A stretch of DNA of 64,000 nt from Crocosphaera sp. UHCC 0190 (lineage in GTDB: Bacteria > Cyanobacteriota > Cyanobacteriia > Cyanobacteriales > Microcystaceae): contig NZ_JAYGHP010000011.1 in assembly GCF_034932065.1 (NCBI RefSeq), positions 1 to 64,000 on the forward strand, read 5' to 3'. The notes beneath the pieces were generated by a model, which saw only the letters and a program-made list of their open reading frames with translations, was not told the DNA's origin and did not search any database. The translations under genes and the position numbers were made by a program. Positions 1 to 7,737 of the stretch are shown here, in pieces (position 1 is the first letter of the stretch; the number at the start of each line of letters is the position of its first letter).

Positions 1-120
1 AAATTTATTAAATATGAGTGGATTGAAGTTGAGGCTTACGACAATTGGAATAGCTTACTTAGCTATCTCAAAAAAGTGCTTGATAATTTTGGAAAAGACT
101 ATGTAATTAATTTTGTTTAG
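1..120 (+). CDS. 3' end of a gene entering from the left, possibly an IS630-type transposase
   Basis: The first 40 codons are open and end at a TAG. The peptide reads like the tail of IS630-family transposases (an acidic/aromatic stretch, an NW pair, then a YVINF ending), a resemblance recalled from memory rather than computed. The start, catalytic DDE residues and left inverted repeat lie outside the window, so intactness cannot be judged. No right-end inverted repeat is obvious after the stop. It could be the tail of another gene. Confidence 0.4.
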   Translation, partial: KFIKYEWIEVEAYDNWNSLLSYLKKVLDNFGKDYVINFV

Positions 121-124
121 GCAC

Positions 125-370
125 TTAATGGTTATAAGGTTTGTTATTTTCATCTGTACAATGTACAGCAACCAGATCACCAATTTTTATGACTCGATCA
201 TTTTGATCATAGATATCATGTTCTCGATCTAAAAGTGTTATACAATTGGAAATATCTAATAACAAAAGTTGAGTTTCTTTAAAGGGTTCTTCTATCCATT
301 TTTGATTTAAGTCAGGAACCAACTCTACTACTTTATCAAATTTTGCTTTTGCCCATTTTAAGTGCTTCAC
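125..370 (-). CDS. Small hypothetical protein, possibly 5'-truncated
   Basis: An 81-residue reading frame that starts with GTG and has no convincing Shine-Dalgarno sequence. The frame stays open upstream of the GTG into the palindromic element at 388-478, so the original 5' end may have been replaced by that element. The peptide has a basic amphipathic N-terminus and a C-terminal part with a short hydrophobic strand pair (VIKIGDLVAV). No family is recognised. It lies tail-to-tail with the transposase end, 4 bases away. It may be a decaying gene rather than a functional one. Confidence 0.35.
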   Translation of the reverse strand: MKHLKWAKAKFDKVVELVPDLNQKWIEEPFKETQLLLLDISNCITLLDREHDIYDQNDRVIKIGDLVAVHCTDENNKPYNH

Positions 371-387
371 TAAAGCTAAATCAACAC

Positions 388-478
388 CTACATACAGACT
401 GAAGCCTGATACTATAGAAACTAAGTCTCCCTTCGGAGACTAAATTGAACCCGCGTAGGCGGGTTTTGTCTGTATAGC
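388..478. repeat. Small palindromic (MITE- or REP-like) element with two nested hairpins
   Basis: Ends are inverted (TACAGAC near 391 and GTCTGTA near 469). Inside are two perfect hairpins: AGTCTCC/GGAGACT with a CTTC loop (424-441) and AACCCGC/GCGGGTT with a GTAG loop (448-465). This resembles short palindromic elements scattered in cyanobacterial genomes. It may act as a terminator or be a non-autonomous mobile element. Confidence 0.6.
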
Positions 479-517
479 TTAACCCTTAAGGGTTTGAGCC
501 TATATTTTTTAATAGTT

Positions 518-691
518 TTACATAGCAGGTTCGATAGAGCCTTTATTTTGTGTTTTTTTACGTTCCTGTTTATGTTTTTGTTCTAGCTCATCAATAAGAA
601 CTTTTGTAACAGGAGGAGCAACTGCTTCAATAATTTTTGATCCTAAACTAGCAACTTTAGCCATTGATTTTGAGTGATTTGTATGAGACAT
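518..691 (-). CDS. Small basic hypothetical protein (57 aa)
   Basis: A 57-residue frame starting with ATG at 691, preceded by an AGGA about eight bases upstream. The middle is predicted helical and alanine/valine-rich (residues about 10-35), and the tail is very basic (KHKQERKK near 40-47). No signal peptide or clear membrane segment is seen and no family is recognised. The next gene on this strand is the RHH gene at 995, with decayed sequence between. The ribosome-binding site and helical propensity support a real gene; it is otherwise uncharacterised. Confidence 0.45.
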   Translation of the reverse strand: MSHTNHSKSMAKVASLGSKIIEAVAPPVTKVLIDELEQKHKQERKKTQNKGSIEPAM

Positions 692-812
692 AGATTAATC
701 CTATAATTTATTAAGTATTAGTCTATCTCAGTCAATCTACTTGACGTAAACTGCTGTAATTACAGGAAAAATTCTAAATTTTTTGGTTGCTTATCAGTGT
801 AATTTCGTAAAA

Positions 813-920
813 TCATTCAACACTTTCTAATTTTGGGATAGGTTCTGAATTTTCTTCATATTCATAAATCAACATTCCTAATACTTTTAAATAATCTCGA
901 TTGAACAGGTATTTAATTGG
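813..920 (-). pseudogene. Short gene remnant, possibly antitoxin-like
   Basis: A 35-codon open stretch ends at TGA (813-815) and is closed upstream by a TAA, with no credible start before an internal ATG. The peptide is acidic and helical and ends in a proline-containing tail, vaguely like the C-terminus of HigA-type antitoxins; this is a guess. The rest of 692-994 shows nothing recognisable. Confidence 0.25.
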
Positions 921-994
921 TTAAAATTTAATCTCTAAATGATTAAAAGTTGAGAACTTTAAACCGAAAAACTCCCAACCTTCAACCCTTCAAG

Positions 995-1162
995 CTATTC
1001 CATGACTGCTGTTTCCCGAACAGGTAAACTATGGATAAACTGTCTGATGACTTCCGTTTTCGTCTTTCCATCCATGATGCAATACGCTTCAAGACGCAAT
1101 AATTCCTTTTCAGGAAGACGGATGGTTAACACCTTATCAGACTTGGGTTTTGTTCTGGCCAT
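995..1162 (-). CDS. Ribbon-helix-helix (CopG/Arc-type) small DNA-binding protein
   Basis: A 55-residue protein. Residues 10-15 form a beta strand (VLTIRLP), followed by helix A (EKELLRLEAYCIM), a turn (DGKT) and helix B (KTEVIRQFIHSL), which is the ribbon-helix-helix fold of CopG-like repressors and antitoxins. Its ATG is preceded by AAAGAGA. It is divergently oriented to the membrane-protein gene at 1344, and the shared 181-base interval holds repeated motifs, so it probably regulates itself and perhaps the neighbour. No toxin gene lies beside it, which argues for a stand-alone regulator or an orphan antitoxin. The fold call is fairly secure; the targets are inferred. Confidence 0.7.
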   Translation of the reverse strand: MARTKPKSDKVLTIRLPEKELLRLEAYCIMDGKTKTEVIRQFIHSLPVRETAVME

Positions 1163-1172
1163 TCTCTTTACA

Positions 1173-1289
1173 TACTAACATTGTACTTTATTTGTCCTAA
1201 CAGGATTATAGCAGGATTTTACAGGGTTTCAAGCCCCTTCACTGTATTTTGTTAGTACAATAACTTGACAAAGTATAAATTTTGTCCTA
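1173..1289. promoter_or_regulatory. Candidate operator repeats in the divergent RHH/membrane-protein interval
   Basis: TACTAACA (1173-1180) is inverted as TGTTAGTA (1250-1257), with TTGTAC/GTACAA directly adjacent. TTTGTCCTA is directly repeated at 1191-1199 and 1281-1289. The second copy overlaps the spacer and -10 of the rightward promoter; the first lies just upstream of a leftward TACAAT. Ribbon-helix-helix repressors bind such repeats cooperatively. Operator function is inferred. Confidence 0.4.
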
Positions 1290-1293
1290 TGAT
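1265..1293 (+). promoter_or_regulatory. Sigma70-type promoter for the 1344-2047 gene pair
   Basis: TTGACA (1265-1270), 17-base spacer, TATGAT (1288-1293). A start near 1300 would give a leader of about 44 bases. This is one of the best consensus promoters in the window. Confidence 0.7.
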
Positions 1294-1343
1294 AGTAATA
1301 ACGGCGCAAGAAAACTGCACTGTTTGTCGAATCGGAGATATGT

Positions 1344-1676
1344 ATGAACACCTCTACCAAAACCTTAGAACACAACTATAGTGACGGTAGCGAACTTATT
1401 CCAGCAGAAGTCGCTGCAAGAGAGAAACGAGAAGGAAGTGAACCCCCAAATAATCCTGTTTCTCAAGCACAAAAAAAAGAGAGTTTAAATAACCCAACCA
1501 CAACCAAAGGTTATACTGTCGATCAAGAAGGGTTGATCAATAATTATCCAGTCACACCGAAACTTCAAGGGTCAAAATATCCCACTCCTAAAGAGCAATA
1601 TGCTTACATGATCTTAGGAGGATTAGCTACTGCATTTGTGATTGGTTTAATCTTCATTGCTATCAGCGTTAGCTAG
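1344..1676 (+). CDS. Conserved cyanobacterial protein with C-terminal membrane anchor
   Basis: 110 residues. Residues 1-85 are polar, Asn/Pro/Lys-rich and probably disordered; residues 87-108 form one hydrophobic membrane helix beginning YMILGGLATAF. An SD-like GGAG lies upstream of the ATG, and a consensus promoter sits at 1265-1293. The next gene, 53 bases downstream, is a coiled-coil protein, probably cotranscribed. The pair may correspond to the salt-inducible sll1862/sll1863 pair of Synechocystis, but that link is from memory and uncertain. Function unknown; probably a stress-responsive membrane protein. Confidence 0.65.
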   Translation: MNTSTKTLEHNYSDGSELIPAEVAAREKREGSEPPNNPVSQAQKKESLNNPTTTKGYTVDQEGLINNYPVTPKLQGSKYPTPKEQYAYMILGGLATAFVIGLIFIAISVS

Positions 1677-1729
1677 ATTATAAACCGGAAAAACAACATT
1701 TTTGAACATTGTAATTAAGAGGTATATCC

Positions 1730-2047
1730 ATGTCTACTCAAGCACCCATGAACACTCAAAATCTCAACAAAGAAACCTACGAAAAGAAAGTTAAAGCGCA
1801 ACTGGATAAGCTAAATGCACAAATAGATGAACTGAAAGCAAAAGCACAACAAGCTAAAGCTGATACTGAGATTGAATATCACAGTCAAATTGAAGAATTA
1901 TCAGCCCAACGAGATGCTGTTTATCAGAAATTTGAGGAACTTCAAAAAGCAGGGGAAGATGCTTGGATGGAGATTCAAACTGGATTTGAAAGTGCCTGGA
2001 ATAATCTACAATCCTCTTTTGAAAATGCCGCTAAAAAGTTTAAATAG
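1730..2047 (+). CDS. Coiled-coil stress-type protein (Sll1863-like)
   Basis: 105 residues, almost entirely helical. Heptad-like Leu/Ile/Ala spacing over residues 15-75 (KAQLDKLNAQIDELKAKAQQ) predicts a coiled coil, and the C-terminal third is amphipathic with Trp and Phe. There is no signal peptide. AAGAGG precedes the ATG. It appears to form a two-gene unit with 1344, ending at the hairpin at 2140-2165. Cyanobacterial homologues respond to salt or osmotic stress as far as I recall. The downstream gene is an MscS channel, which fits an osmotic theme but is not proof. Confidence 0.65.
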   Translation: MSTQAPMNTQNLNKETYEKKVKAQLDKLNAQIDELKAKAQQAKADTEIEYHSQIEELSAQRDAVYQKFEELQKAGEDAWMEIQTGFESAWNNLQSSFENAAKKFK

Positions 2048-2139
2048 GAACTTTTAAACTGAATAGTCTGTCATTTACATTAGGACAGAACTGTCAAGAA
2101 CTAATTTAAGAAAGCCGTCTGGTTTTTATGGCGTGATTT

Positions 2140-2165
2140 CAAGGTGGAGGAACCCCTCCACCTTG
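2140..2165 (+). terminator. Hairpin terminator after the coiled-coil gene
   Basis: A perfect 11-bp stem (CAAGGTGGAGG / CCTCCACCTTG) with an AACC loop is followed by CCTTTT. It lies about 95 bases after the stop, between the small-protein pair and mscS. Confidence 0.65.
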
Positions 2166-2216
2166 CCTTTTAGACAGTCTTCTCAGAATACTTAATCTCA
2201 TAGTTTGTGGAGATAG

Positions 2217-3110
2217 ATGAATCAAATTTTAGAAACAGTCACTAATAGTATTAACGATCTAATTAGTAGTAGTATTAAAGGAATACCTGCTGTAATTTTT
2301 GCGATTATCATTCTTGTGTTAACTCGCTTTGCTGCTGACTTTATTGCACAACTAGCTGATAAAATTGGCAAACAAGTAATTAAAAGCCATTCATTACAAC
2401 TTTTGTTCACCAAAACAAGCTATATTCTTGCTTGGGTAACGGGATGTCTTTTAGCTGGTGTTGCTGCTTTTCCAGGGTTAAGATTAGGGGATGTTATTGC
2501 AACTTTAGGGTTAAGTTCAGTTGCCATTGGTTTTGCATTTCAAGACATTTTCAAGAACTTTTTAGCGGGAATTCTTCTATTATTGCAAGAACCTTTTCGT
2601 ATCAATGATCAAATTATTGTTGGTGAATATGAAGGTACTGTTGAGTCGATTAATATTCGGACAACTCAAATTCGTACCTATCAGGGCGAACGGGTTTTAT
2701 TGCCTAATTCTACAGTTTTTACCAATGCAGTACAAGTCCGAACAGCATTTAATTTTCGGCGCACAGATTTAGGAGTTGGTGTTGACTATAATACTTCTTT
2801 ACCTCAAGCAAAAGCTATTTTACTCAAAACAATTTATGATGTCAATGGAGTCTTAGAAAACCCAGAACCAGAGGTGGATTTAGTCAATTTTGGGGATAGT
2901 TCCATTGATTTAGTCTTGCGCTATTGGACAGCACCTTTTCAAGCAGATGTTCGACGTATTCAAAGTCAAGTGATTATGGCGATCAAACAATCATTTGATC
3001 GTGCAAATATCAATATTCCCTATCCCATTCGGACAGTTTATCATTACGATCAACAAGGGTTTAATGATTATCTTCCTAATGATTCCAAAGAATATGCTAA
3101 TCGTTCTTAA
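2217..3110 (+). CDS. Small-conductance mechanosensitive ion channel (MscS family)
   Basis: 297 residues, close to the 286 of E. coli MscS. Three hydrophobic segments lie near residues 20-38, 63-83 and 93-118. The third is the Gly/Ala-rich pore helix (SSVAIGFAFQDIFKNFLAGILLLLQEPF), followed by the MscS beta domain (residues about 125-190, with IRTTQIRT and VLLPNS) and an alpha/beta tail. It opens under membrane tension to release solutes during hypo-osmotic shock. It follows a terminator and so probably has its own promoter. The family assignment is secure; the substrate range is not visible. Confidence 0.9.
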   Translation: MNQILETVTNSINDLISSSIKGIPAVIFAIIILVLTRFAADFIAQLADKIGKQVIKSHSLQLLFTKTSYILAWVTGCLLAGVAAFPGLRLGDVIATLGLSSVAIGFAFQDIFKNFLAGILLLLQEPFRINDQIIVGEYEGTVESINIRTTQIRTYQGERVLLPNSTVFTNAVQVRTAFNFRRTDLGVGVDYNTSLPQAKAILLKTIYDVNGVLENPEPEVDLVNFGDSSIDLVLRYWTAPFQADVRRIQSQVIMAIKQSFDRANINIPYPIRTVYHYDQQGFNDYLPNDSKEYANRS

Positions 3111-3135
3111 TTAAACTCACCTTAAGGAATTAACC

Positions 3136-3163
3136 GTAGAGATGTTGTAGATAACGTCTCTAC
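3136..3163. repeat. Palindromic repeat between convergent genes, probable bidirectional terminator
   Basis: GTAGAGATGTT (3136-3146) pairs with AACGTCTCTAC (3153-3163), one G-T wobble. It resembles the GTAGAGACGTT palindrome common in cyanobacterial genomes. It overlaps the stop codon of the leftward gene and lies 26 bases after the mscS stop, so it could serve both transcripts. Confidence 0.55.
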
Positions 3164-3801
3164 CTAACTTTCTGAGAATTATTTTGAAAAATAATGACAA
3201 TTTGTTGATAACAAACTAACCAAAAATAAAGCGCATAATTAATACCAAAAAATAATTTAGGAATTCCTTCTGTTAAAAGAGAGTGAAAAGAAAGTCTAGC
3301 AGAAATTGAATCAATTAACACAGCCAAAAACAACAGAAAAACACCAAAAATAATCATACCATAGGGAGTGGCTTTAAAGTTGTTCCAGAACATTAAAACA
3401 TAGGCTAATAAAATCACCCCATAAACTTGAATTGTGGACATTTTAGATACATTGAAATAAAGTAAAATAATATGAATACGGTAAATTTCATTGAGTAAAA
3501 ATCCTCCCGTGAAAATAGCTGAACCTAACAAAAAAAAGTTACTTTTATTTTTAGGTTCAATTCGTCTTAATAAAGTAAAAGTAAACCCACAAACCACAGG
3601 AGGAATACTACAGAGAATTTGAAAAGTATGGGTTAATAGTCCCCCGGTTGGATAGGGAGGGGTTGCTGGAGGAATAAATAAACCATCAATCGATGGTTCA
3701 AAGTGTTTTGCATACAAGATTATCAACAGCATTAATATTAAACTTAAAATGTTACATAGAATAAAAATATGAGGGATTTTCTTTAGTAGGGTAAATTTCA
3801 T
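3160..3801 (-). CDS. Polytopic membrane protein of unknown function
   Basis: 213 residues, starting at the ATG at 3801 (a TTG one codon earlier is less likely). About six hydrophobic helices are visible: residues 12-30, 55-75, 88-108, 122-140, 148-168 and 182-205. A conserved-looking Pro-rich loop (PPATPPYPTGG) lies after helix 1. No transporter or enzyme motif is recognised. It is single and monocistronic, convergent with mscS. I read it as a cyanobacterial inner-membrane protein without known role. Confidence 0.6.
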   Translation of the reverse strand: MKFTLLKKIPHIFILCNILSLILMLLIILYAKHFEPSIDGLFIPPATPPYPTGGLLTHTFQILCSIPPVVCGFTFTLLRRIEPKNKSNFFLLGSAIFTGGFLLNEIYRIHIILLYFNVSKMSTIQVYGVILLAYVLMFWNNFKATPYGMIIFGVFLLFLAVLIDSISARLSFHSLLTEGIPKLFFGINYALYFWLVCYQQIVIIFQNNSQKVR

Positions 3802-3868
3802 CAAAGTATTGTCAACTTAACTCATCTCCTTCATAATAGACAATAGCAGTGTTTAAAGTTTTAGAAAA

Positions 3869-4153
3869 ATGGCAAAAGCAATTTGGAACGGTGTTATCTT
3901 AGCAGAAAGTGATCAAGGTGAAATTGTAGAGGGAAATTATTATTTTCCCCCTGAGTCCATTAATCAAACCTATTTTAAATCCAGCGAAACTCATACCACT
4001 TGTTCCTGGAAAGGAGTCGCCAGTTATTACACCATTGAAGTCAATGGACAAGAAAATAAAGATGCCGCCTGGTATTATCCCGATCCTAAAGAAAAAGCCA
4101 AAAATATTCAAGGATATGTTGCTTTTTGGCGAGGGGTTAAAGTTGATAAGTAA
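3869..4153 (+). CDS. DUF427 domain protein
   Basis: 94 residues that fit the DUF427 fold end to end: the N-terminal A-W-NG-V-LAES strand, the central YFPPESI and HTTCSWKGVASYY segment, and the C-terminal AWYYPDPKEKAKNIQGYVAFWRGV. The His/Cys/Trp-containing core is the family signature. The biochemical function of this small soluble family is not established. It is transcribed divergently from the membrane-protein gene at 3801. The family call is strong; the role is unknown. Confidence 0.88.
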   Translation: MAKAIWNGVILAESDQGEIVEGNYYFPPESINQTYFKSSETHTTCSWKGVASYYTIEVNGQENKDAAWYYPDPKEKAKNIQGYVAFWRGVKVDK

Positions 4154-4250
4154 AACCTTTATTTTTCAGAAATTGTTATAATTTCTAACTAAAAAAGGCA
4201 ATAGGTTAAGCATTAATTCTATTGCCTAAAAATGAATTAAGGGTCAAAGA

Positions 4251-4799
4251 TCATCCTTGATAAGTCATAGCTGTCCAAATTGTCCAACTATCCATTAATA
4301 ATAAAAATAGCGTAACCACTAACAAAATTAAATACATCCAAGGTTGAGATAGAGGACGAATATCAGTGGTATCAATTCCTGTTTTTTCTGTGACAATTTT
4401 AACTAAAGAAGAAAATCCAGCCACTCGCATCGGCAATAAATAAGCTTTATCTGAAGTTTCGCTAATAAAATAATAAACTAATCCCCCTTGTCCAGTCGTC
4501 CGTAATTTTAAGTCCTTAATCTCTTGCCAATTTAATGACCATCCCTGACGAAAAAAAGAGGGAAACCAAACAGGATAAGTCACTTTGATTTGGGTTTCAT
4601 CAACTACAACCCGTTCACTTAATGCCCCAATTAACAGCAATAAACCCAGAATAATACCTGCCCATAAAATCAAAGGAGAAACCGGAGCATCTGTCACTTT
4701 AGCTAAGAAAGGAAGGGGAATAGTGAGGGCAACATAGAGACTAATTAAAGTAACTTGAATCAAGGGAGAAATACGAAAACTCGAACGGATTAAAGTCAT
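4251..4799 (-). CDS. Membrane protein with PH-like cytoplasmic domain, cyanobacterial
   Basis: 182 residues. Two N-terminal hydrophobic helices (about 12-34 and 42-62) are followed by a beta-rich soluble section (residues 65-130, with VVVDETQIKVTYP and SLNWQEIKDLKL), like the membrane-associated PH-like domains of bPH2/DUF304 proteins. A C-terminal helix (152-172) ends the chain. Function is unknown. It is convergent with the DUF427 gene (97 bases apart). The topology is visible; the PH-like label is inference. Confidence 0.6.
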   Translation of the reverse strand: MTLIRSSFRISPLIQVTLISLYVALTIPLPFLAKVTDAPVSPLILWAGIILGLLLLIGALSERVVVDETQIKVTYPVWFPSFFRQGWSLNWQEIKDLKLRTTGQGGLVYYFISETSDKAYLLPMRVAGFSSLVKIVTEKTGIDTTDIRPLSQPWMYLILLVVTLFLLLMDSWTIWTAMTYQG

Positions 4800-4919
4800 A
4801 GGTTTTCAATTCTTAACAGTTAGACAACGTTTTGCAACAGTTTATTATCTTTAAGGTTTGTCCTGATTGGTTTGTGTTATACCAGAATTAATGGAGATGA
4901 ACAACGGAGGGTATAATCA

Positions 4920-5135
4920 ATGTTTTTACAACATAAACCCAGTGGTGATATCATCGAAGTCCTTAACATCGATCATCTTTATGATCCTTGTCAAAGGACA
5001 ATTTTAGGACGGTTTCACTGTGGAGAAGAAATGCAAGATCCCGAACCTTTCGGAAAATCAGAGTTAACATTTCCTTCTGGTGAACCCCTTCCCCATTGTT
5101 GGGTTGAACCCGATTATCGCTTACAAGCTGCTTAA
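4920..5135 (+). CDS. Conserved cyanobacterial 71-aa protein
   Basis: 71 residues behind an unusually good Shine-Dalgarno (GGAGGG, about nine bases before ATG). The sequence carries a conserved-looking HKPSGDIIEV start, a YDPC...GR.HCGEE centre and an FPSGEPLP.CW ending, features I associate with a small cyanobacteria-restricted family. Two internal Cys and one near the C-terminus could bind metal, but no canonical zinc motif is complete. It is soluble, monocistronic and followed by a strong hairpin. Function unknown. Confidence 0.65.
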   Translation: MFLQHKPSGDIIEVLNIDHLYDPCQRTILGRFHCGEEMQDPEPFGKSELTFPSGEPLPHCWVEPDYRLQAA

Positions 5136-5199
5136 AAAAACAACCATCTTATCTAGATTTTGTCAAGTAAGAACTTGAATGTTTGTTGATTAAAAATAT

Positions 5200-5248
5200 T
5201 AGGGGTGAGGAAGTTAAGAACTCCTATAGTATAACAACCTTACCCCTA
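5200..5248. terminator. Hairpin terminator between convergent genes
   Basis: TAGGGGTGAGG (5200-5210) pairs with CCTTACCCCTA (5238-5248) with one G-U pair, followed by TTTTTA on the plus strand. It lies between the 71-aa gene and the convergent TPR gene. Confidence 0.65.
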
Positions 5249-5269
5249 TTTTTATGGAGATTCTTGAGT

Positions 5270-6094
5270 TTATTTCAAGTTTAAAAACTTATCCAAAGCA
5301 GCAACCATTTGCGGTGGCCAGCGACGAATATTTTTAACCCAATCTAAATCTTGATAACGGTTATCCATACCCATCGCTGCTACCCAATGACTTTCCGCTT
5401 CTCCCTGTTGTCCCATATCCCACAACACCGCAGTTAAAGCGGCCCGCATATCAGGAAACATCGGATACTTGCGAACCAAATTCCGCATTTCGGTGATCGC
5501 TTCTCCGGTTTTCCCTAACTGATAAGAAGTAAGGGCCGCATTAGCACGAGCAAAGGCAAAATTTGGGGCAATTTCTGCCGCTTTTTGATAATCAATTAAC
5601 GCTTGTGTCCAATCTCCCTGGCCAGCTTCCGCATTACCCCGATTATTGTAGGCCATGGGATCATCGGGATTAAGTTCTAAAACCCGATTATAATCCGCGA
5701 TCGCCGCTAAATATTGTCCCTGGCCCTCCAAAGCTGTCCCTCGATTAAGATAAGGATCTGGTGCATCTGGGGCCAATTCAATCGAATGGTTAAAATCGGC
5801 GATCGCCTCCTCTAACTTATTTTGACTGACACGAGCATTCCCCCGATTACTCCAGACTGCCGGATTACTGGGAAACTGGTCTACTAATTGAGTCCAATAG
5901 GTTTCAGCTTGGGCAAAATCTCCTTTTTCCGTGGCTTCTATGGCTTTTTTAGCGATTTCTTCCCCCTGTTGTAACTGTTCCTCCGTAATGGGGGGAATCG
6001 TCGCTTCTTGGGCAAATCCTGCGGGGATAGCTGCCGTCCAAATTCCTAAAATAGTCAGTAAAGTTAAAATCCAACCCATCATTCCCATCTTCAT
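5270..6094 (-). CDS. Exported tetratricopeptide-repeat protein
   Basis: 274 residues. Residues 1-28 form a signal peptide (hydrophobic core, cleavage probably after AGFA). At least five TPR units follow from about residue 45 to 215, recognised by the W/Y-NRG-A and A-A-Y-LNP pattern (NRGNARVSQNKLEEAIADF, NRGTALEGQGQYLAAIADY). TPRs are protein-interaction scaffolds, here in the thylakoid lumen or periplasm. It resembles lumenal TPR proteins conserved from cyanobacteria to plastids. It sits 34 bases downstream of the ferritin-like gene and could be cotranscribed with it. The partner is unknown. Confidence 0.8.
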   Translation of the reverse strand: MKMGMMGWILTLLTILGIWTAAIPAGFAQEATIPPITEEQLQQGEEIAKKAIEATEKGDFAQAETYWTQLVDQFPSNPAVWSNRGNARVSQNKLEEAIADFNHSIELAPDAPDPYLNRGTALEGQGQYLAAIADYNRVLELNPDDPMAYNNRGNAEAGQGDWTQALIDYQKAAEIAPNFAFARANAALTSYQLGKTGEAITEMRNLVRKYPMFPDMRAALTAVLWDMGQQGEAESHWVAAMGMDNRYQDLDWVKNIRRWPPQMVAALDKFLNLK

Positions 6095-6128
6095 CCCTAA
6101 TATTTTTTTACTTATTATGACCTTAAAC

Positions 6129-7022
6129 CTAAGATTTGGTTTTCACAGATTGAGGCTGATTTAACCCATTTAAAAACATTGGCACAAACTTTTCAACAAA
6201 GTCCTGGGGATTGCGGTTCCAAGCTCGTTGTGCTGCCTGTAGACGGGTTTTTTGCAATTGAGGATCAAGTAAGGTTTGGGGAAGATATTGCATTAAATAT
6301 TGCGGTCTTTCCCATAGCGGTAAGGTGTTGGCAATGTCTACAAGATGGTTTAATCGACGTAATTCGGCCCCGGCCATAATATCCATTCCCGCTTCATAGG
6401 CCGCTTGTTCAATGGCAGTATATTTACGTTTCGCTTGCTCAACTTTTTGTTGAGTTTCTGAACTTTTCTGGGCAATTTTCTTTAACCAACGATTTCCCCA
6501 ACGGACATGGCCCGCTTCTTCAGGGAAAATCTTTTCTAAGGTTTCTCGAATCTTGATATTTTCTTCCGTTTGGGGGGCTTCTTTCAAGGCATGAATATGG
6601 GCAGAAAAATATTCACAACCCCGTTTTTCTGTCACATTAATGGCAGCTAAAGCAGCAATAATGGCTTCTTCCCTCTGATTTTCATTAACGTAGGAATCTT
6701 GGTCTAATAAGCGTTCAAATTCATCAATATAAGACATTCCAGGAGGCGTACCAATATCCGCCCCCAAGTCTACTAATAAGTCGGTTAACCACATGGCATG
6801 GCGGGACTCATCGCAAACATGACGGGACAACTCTTGGACTAAATCTTTGGGTTGACCATTGAGTTTTTCAATAACATCGGTAAGGTCTTTACAGCTACGT
6901 TGTTCATTATAACGATAGCGGTTGAGGGTAATCAGATGAATTTCACGATCACTGACGACTCTTTTTAAGATATCGCGGGCGTTCATCCCATTGTAGAGTT
7001 TGTGAGGATAGGAAACTGTCAT
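6129..7022 (-). CDS. Ferritin-like (diiron-type) protein
   Basis: 297 residues, all-helical. The pattern of a ferritin-like diiron centre is present: E72-x-x-H75 (DESRH), E132 in TEKRGCEYF and E169-x-x-H172 (EEAGH), with an acidic/aromatic first helix near residues 26-40. This suggests iron binding and perhaps an oxidase or hydroxylase reaction, but no specific enzyme can be named. The extended C-terminal helical tail (200-297) is additional to the four-helix core. Neighbours are Dps upstream and the TPR protein downstream, so iron or oxidative stress is a plausible setting. Confidence 0.7.
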   Translation of the reverse strand: MTVSYPHKLYNGMNARDILKRVVSDREIHLITLNRYRYNEQRSCKDLTDVIEKLNGQPKDLVQELSRHVCDESRHAMWLTDLLVDLGADIGTPPGMSYIDEFERLLDQDSYVNENQREEAIIAALAAINVTEKRGCEYFSAHIHALKEAPQTEENIKIRETLEKIFPEEAGHVRWGNRWLKKIAQKSSETQQKVEQAKRKYTAIEQAAYEAGMDIMAGAELRRLNHLVDIANTLPLWERPQYLMQYLPQTLLDPQLQKTRLQAAQRAWNRNPQDFVEKFVPMFLNGLNQPQSVKTKS

Positions 7023-7124
7023 GACTCAATTAAGTATTGATTTTTGTTAACCAATCAATATTTTAACGAGATTTCTAAAATAGATGGGGGCAAAAAATAT
7101 TCTGCCCCCATCATCATGCTAATC

Positions 7125-7646
7125 CTATTGCTTAATCAGATGAGCTTCTAAGAACCATAATCGTTTGTCAATATCACGGGAAATCTCTGTATAAAGATCA
7201 GCCGTATCAGCATCCCCTAATTCATCAGTTTTAGCAATGGCTTCACGAAGATGGGCCCCATAGGTAGCATAACGATCAGCTAAGGCGGTGATATGTTGGA
7301 CACCATCCACGATATCATAGGGATATTCGGCAATTAAGGACTCAGATGCCGCAATTCTTGCAGTTCCCATCGCTGTCCCTCCCAAGGCAGTAATTCTTTC
7401 CGCTACCATATCCACATAGCCTTCTAATTCACCGGCCAGGGTATCAAAAAGCTCATGTAATTGGTAAAAATCGAGTCCTTTGACATTCCAATGGGCTTGT
7501 TTAGCTTGGGTTTTGAGATCCAAACTGGTAGCTAGGGTTTGACTAAGGATAGCAATAATTTCTTGACGTACATCCGCAGCAATATCGATACGAGTGGGGT
7601 ATAAACGGTCTTTTGCTTGGGGTTTCGTGACTTGTGCTGTTGCCAT
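7125..7646 (-). CDS. dps: Dps family ferroxidase / mini-ferritin
   Basis: 173 residues, the usual Dps length. The inter-subunit ferroxidase ligands are all present with canonical spacing: H52 (AHWNVKG), H64, D79 and E83 (YVDMVAER). Dps dodecamers oxidise ferrous iron with peroxide, store the iron and protect DNA. AAAGGAGA lies before the ATG. Upstream is a TTGACA-18-TACACT promoter overlapped by two 13-base near-palindromic repeats, probably operator sites. The N-terminus (residues 1-20) is short and only mildly basic, so direct DNA binding is uncertain. Confidence 0.92.
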   Translation of the reverse strand: MATAQVTKPQAKDRLYPTRIDIAADVRQEIIAILSQTLATSLDLKTQAKQAHWNVKGLDFYQLHELFDTLAGELEGYVDMVAERITALGGTAMGTARIAASESLIAEYPYDIVDGVQHITALADRYATYGAHLREAIAKTDELGDADTADLYTEISRDIDKRLWFLEAHLIKQ

Positions 7647-7737
7647 GATTATGTCTCCTTTGCGTTAATCTTTCTACTCCACTCCCCCTACAGGCTGATT
7701 TTATCCGTGAGGGCAAACCCTTGGGTTCTTAAGTGGA

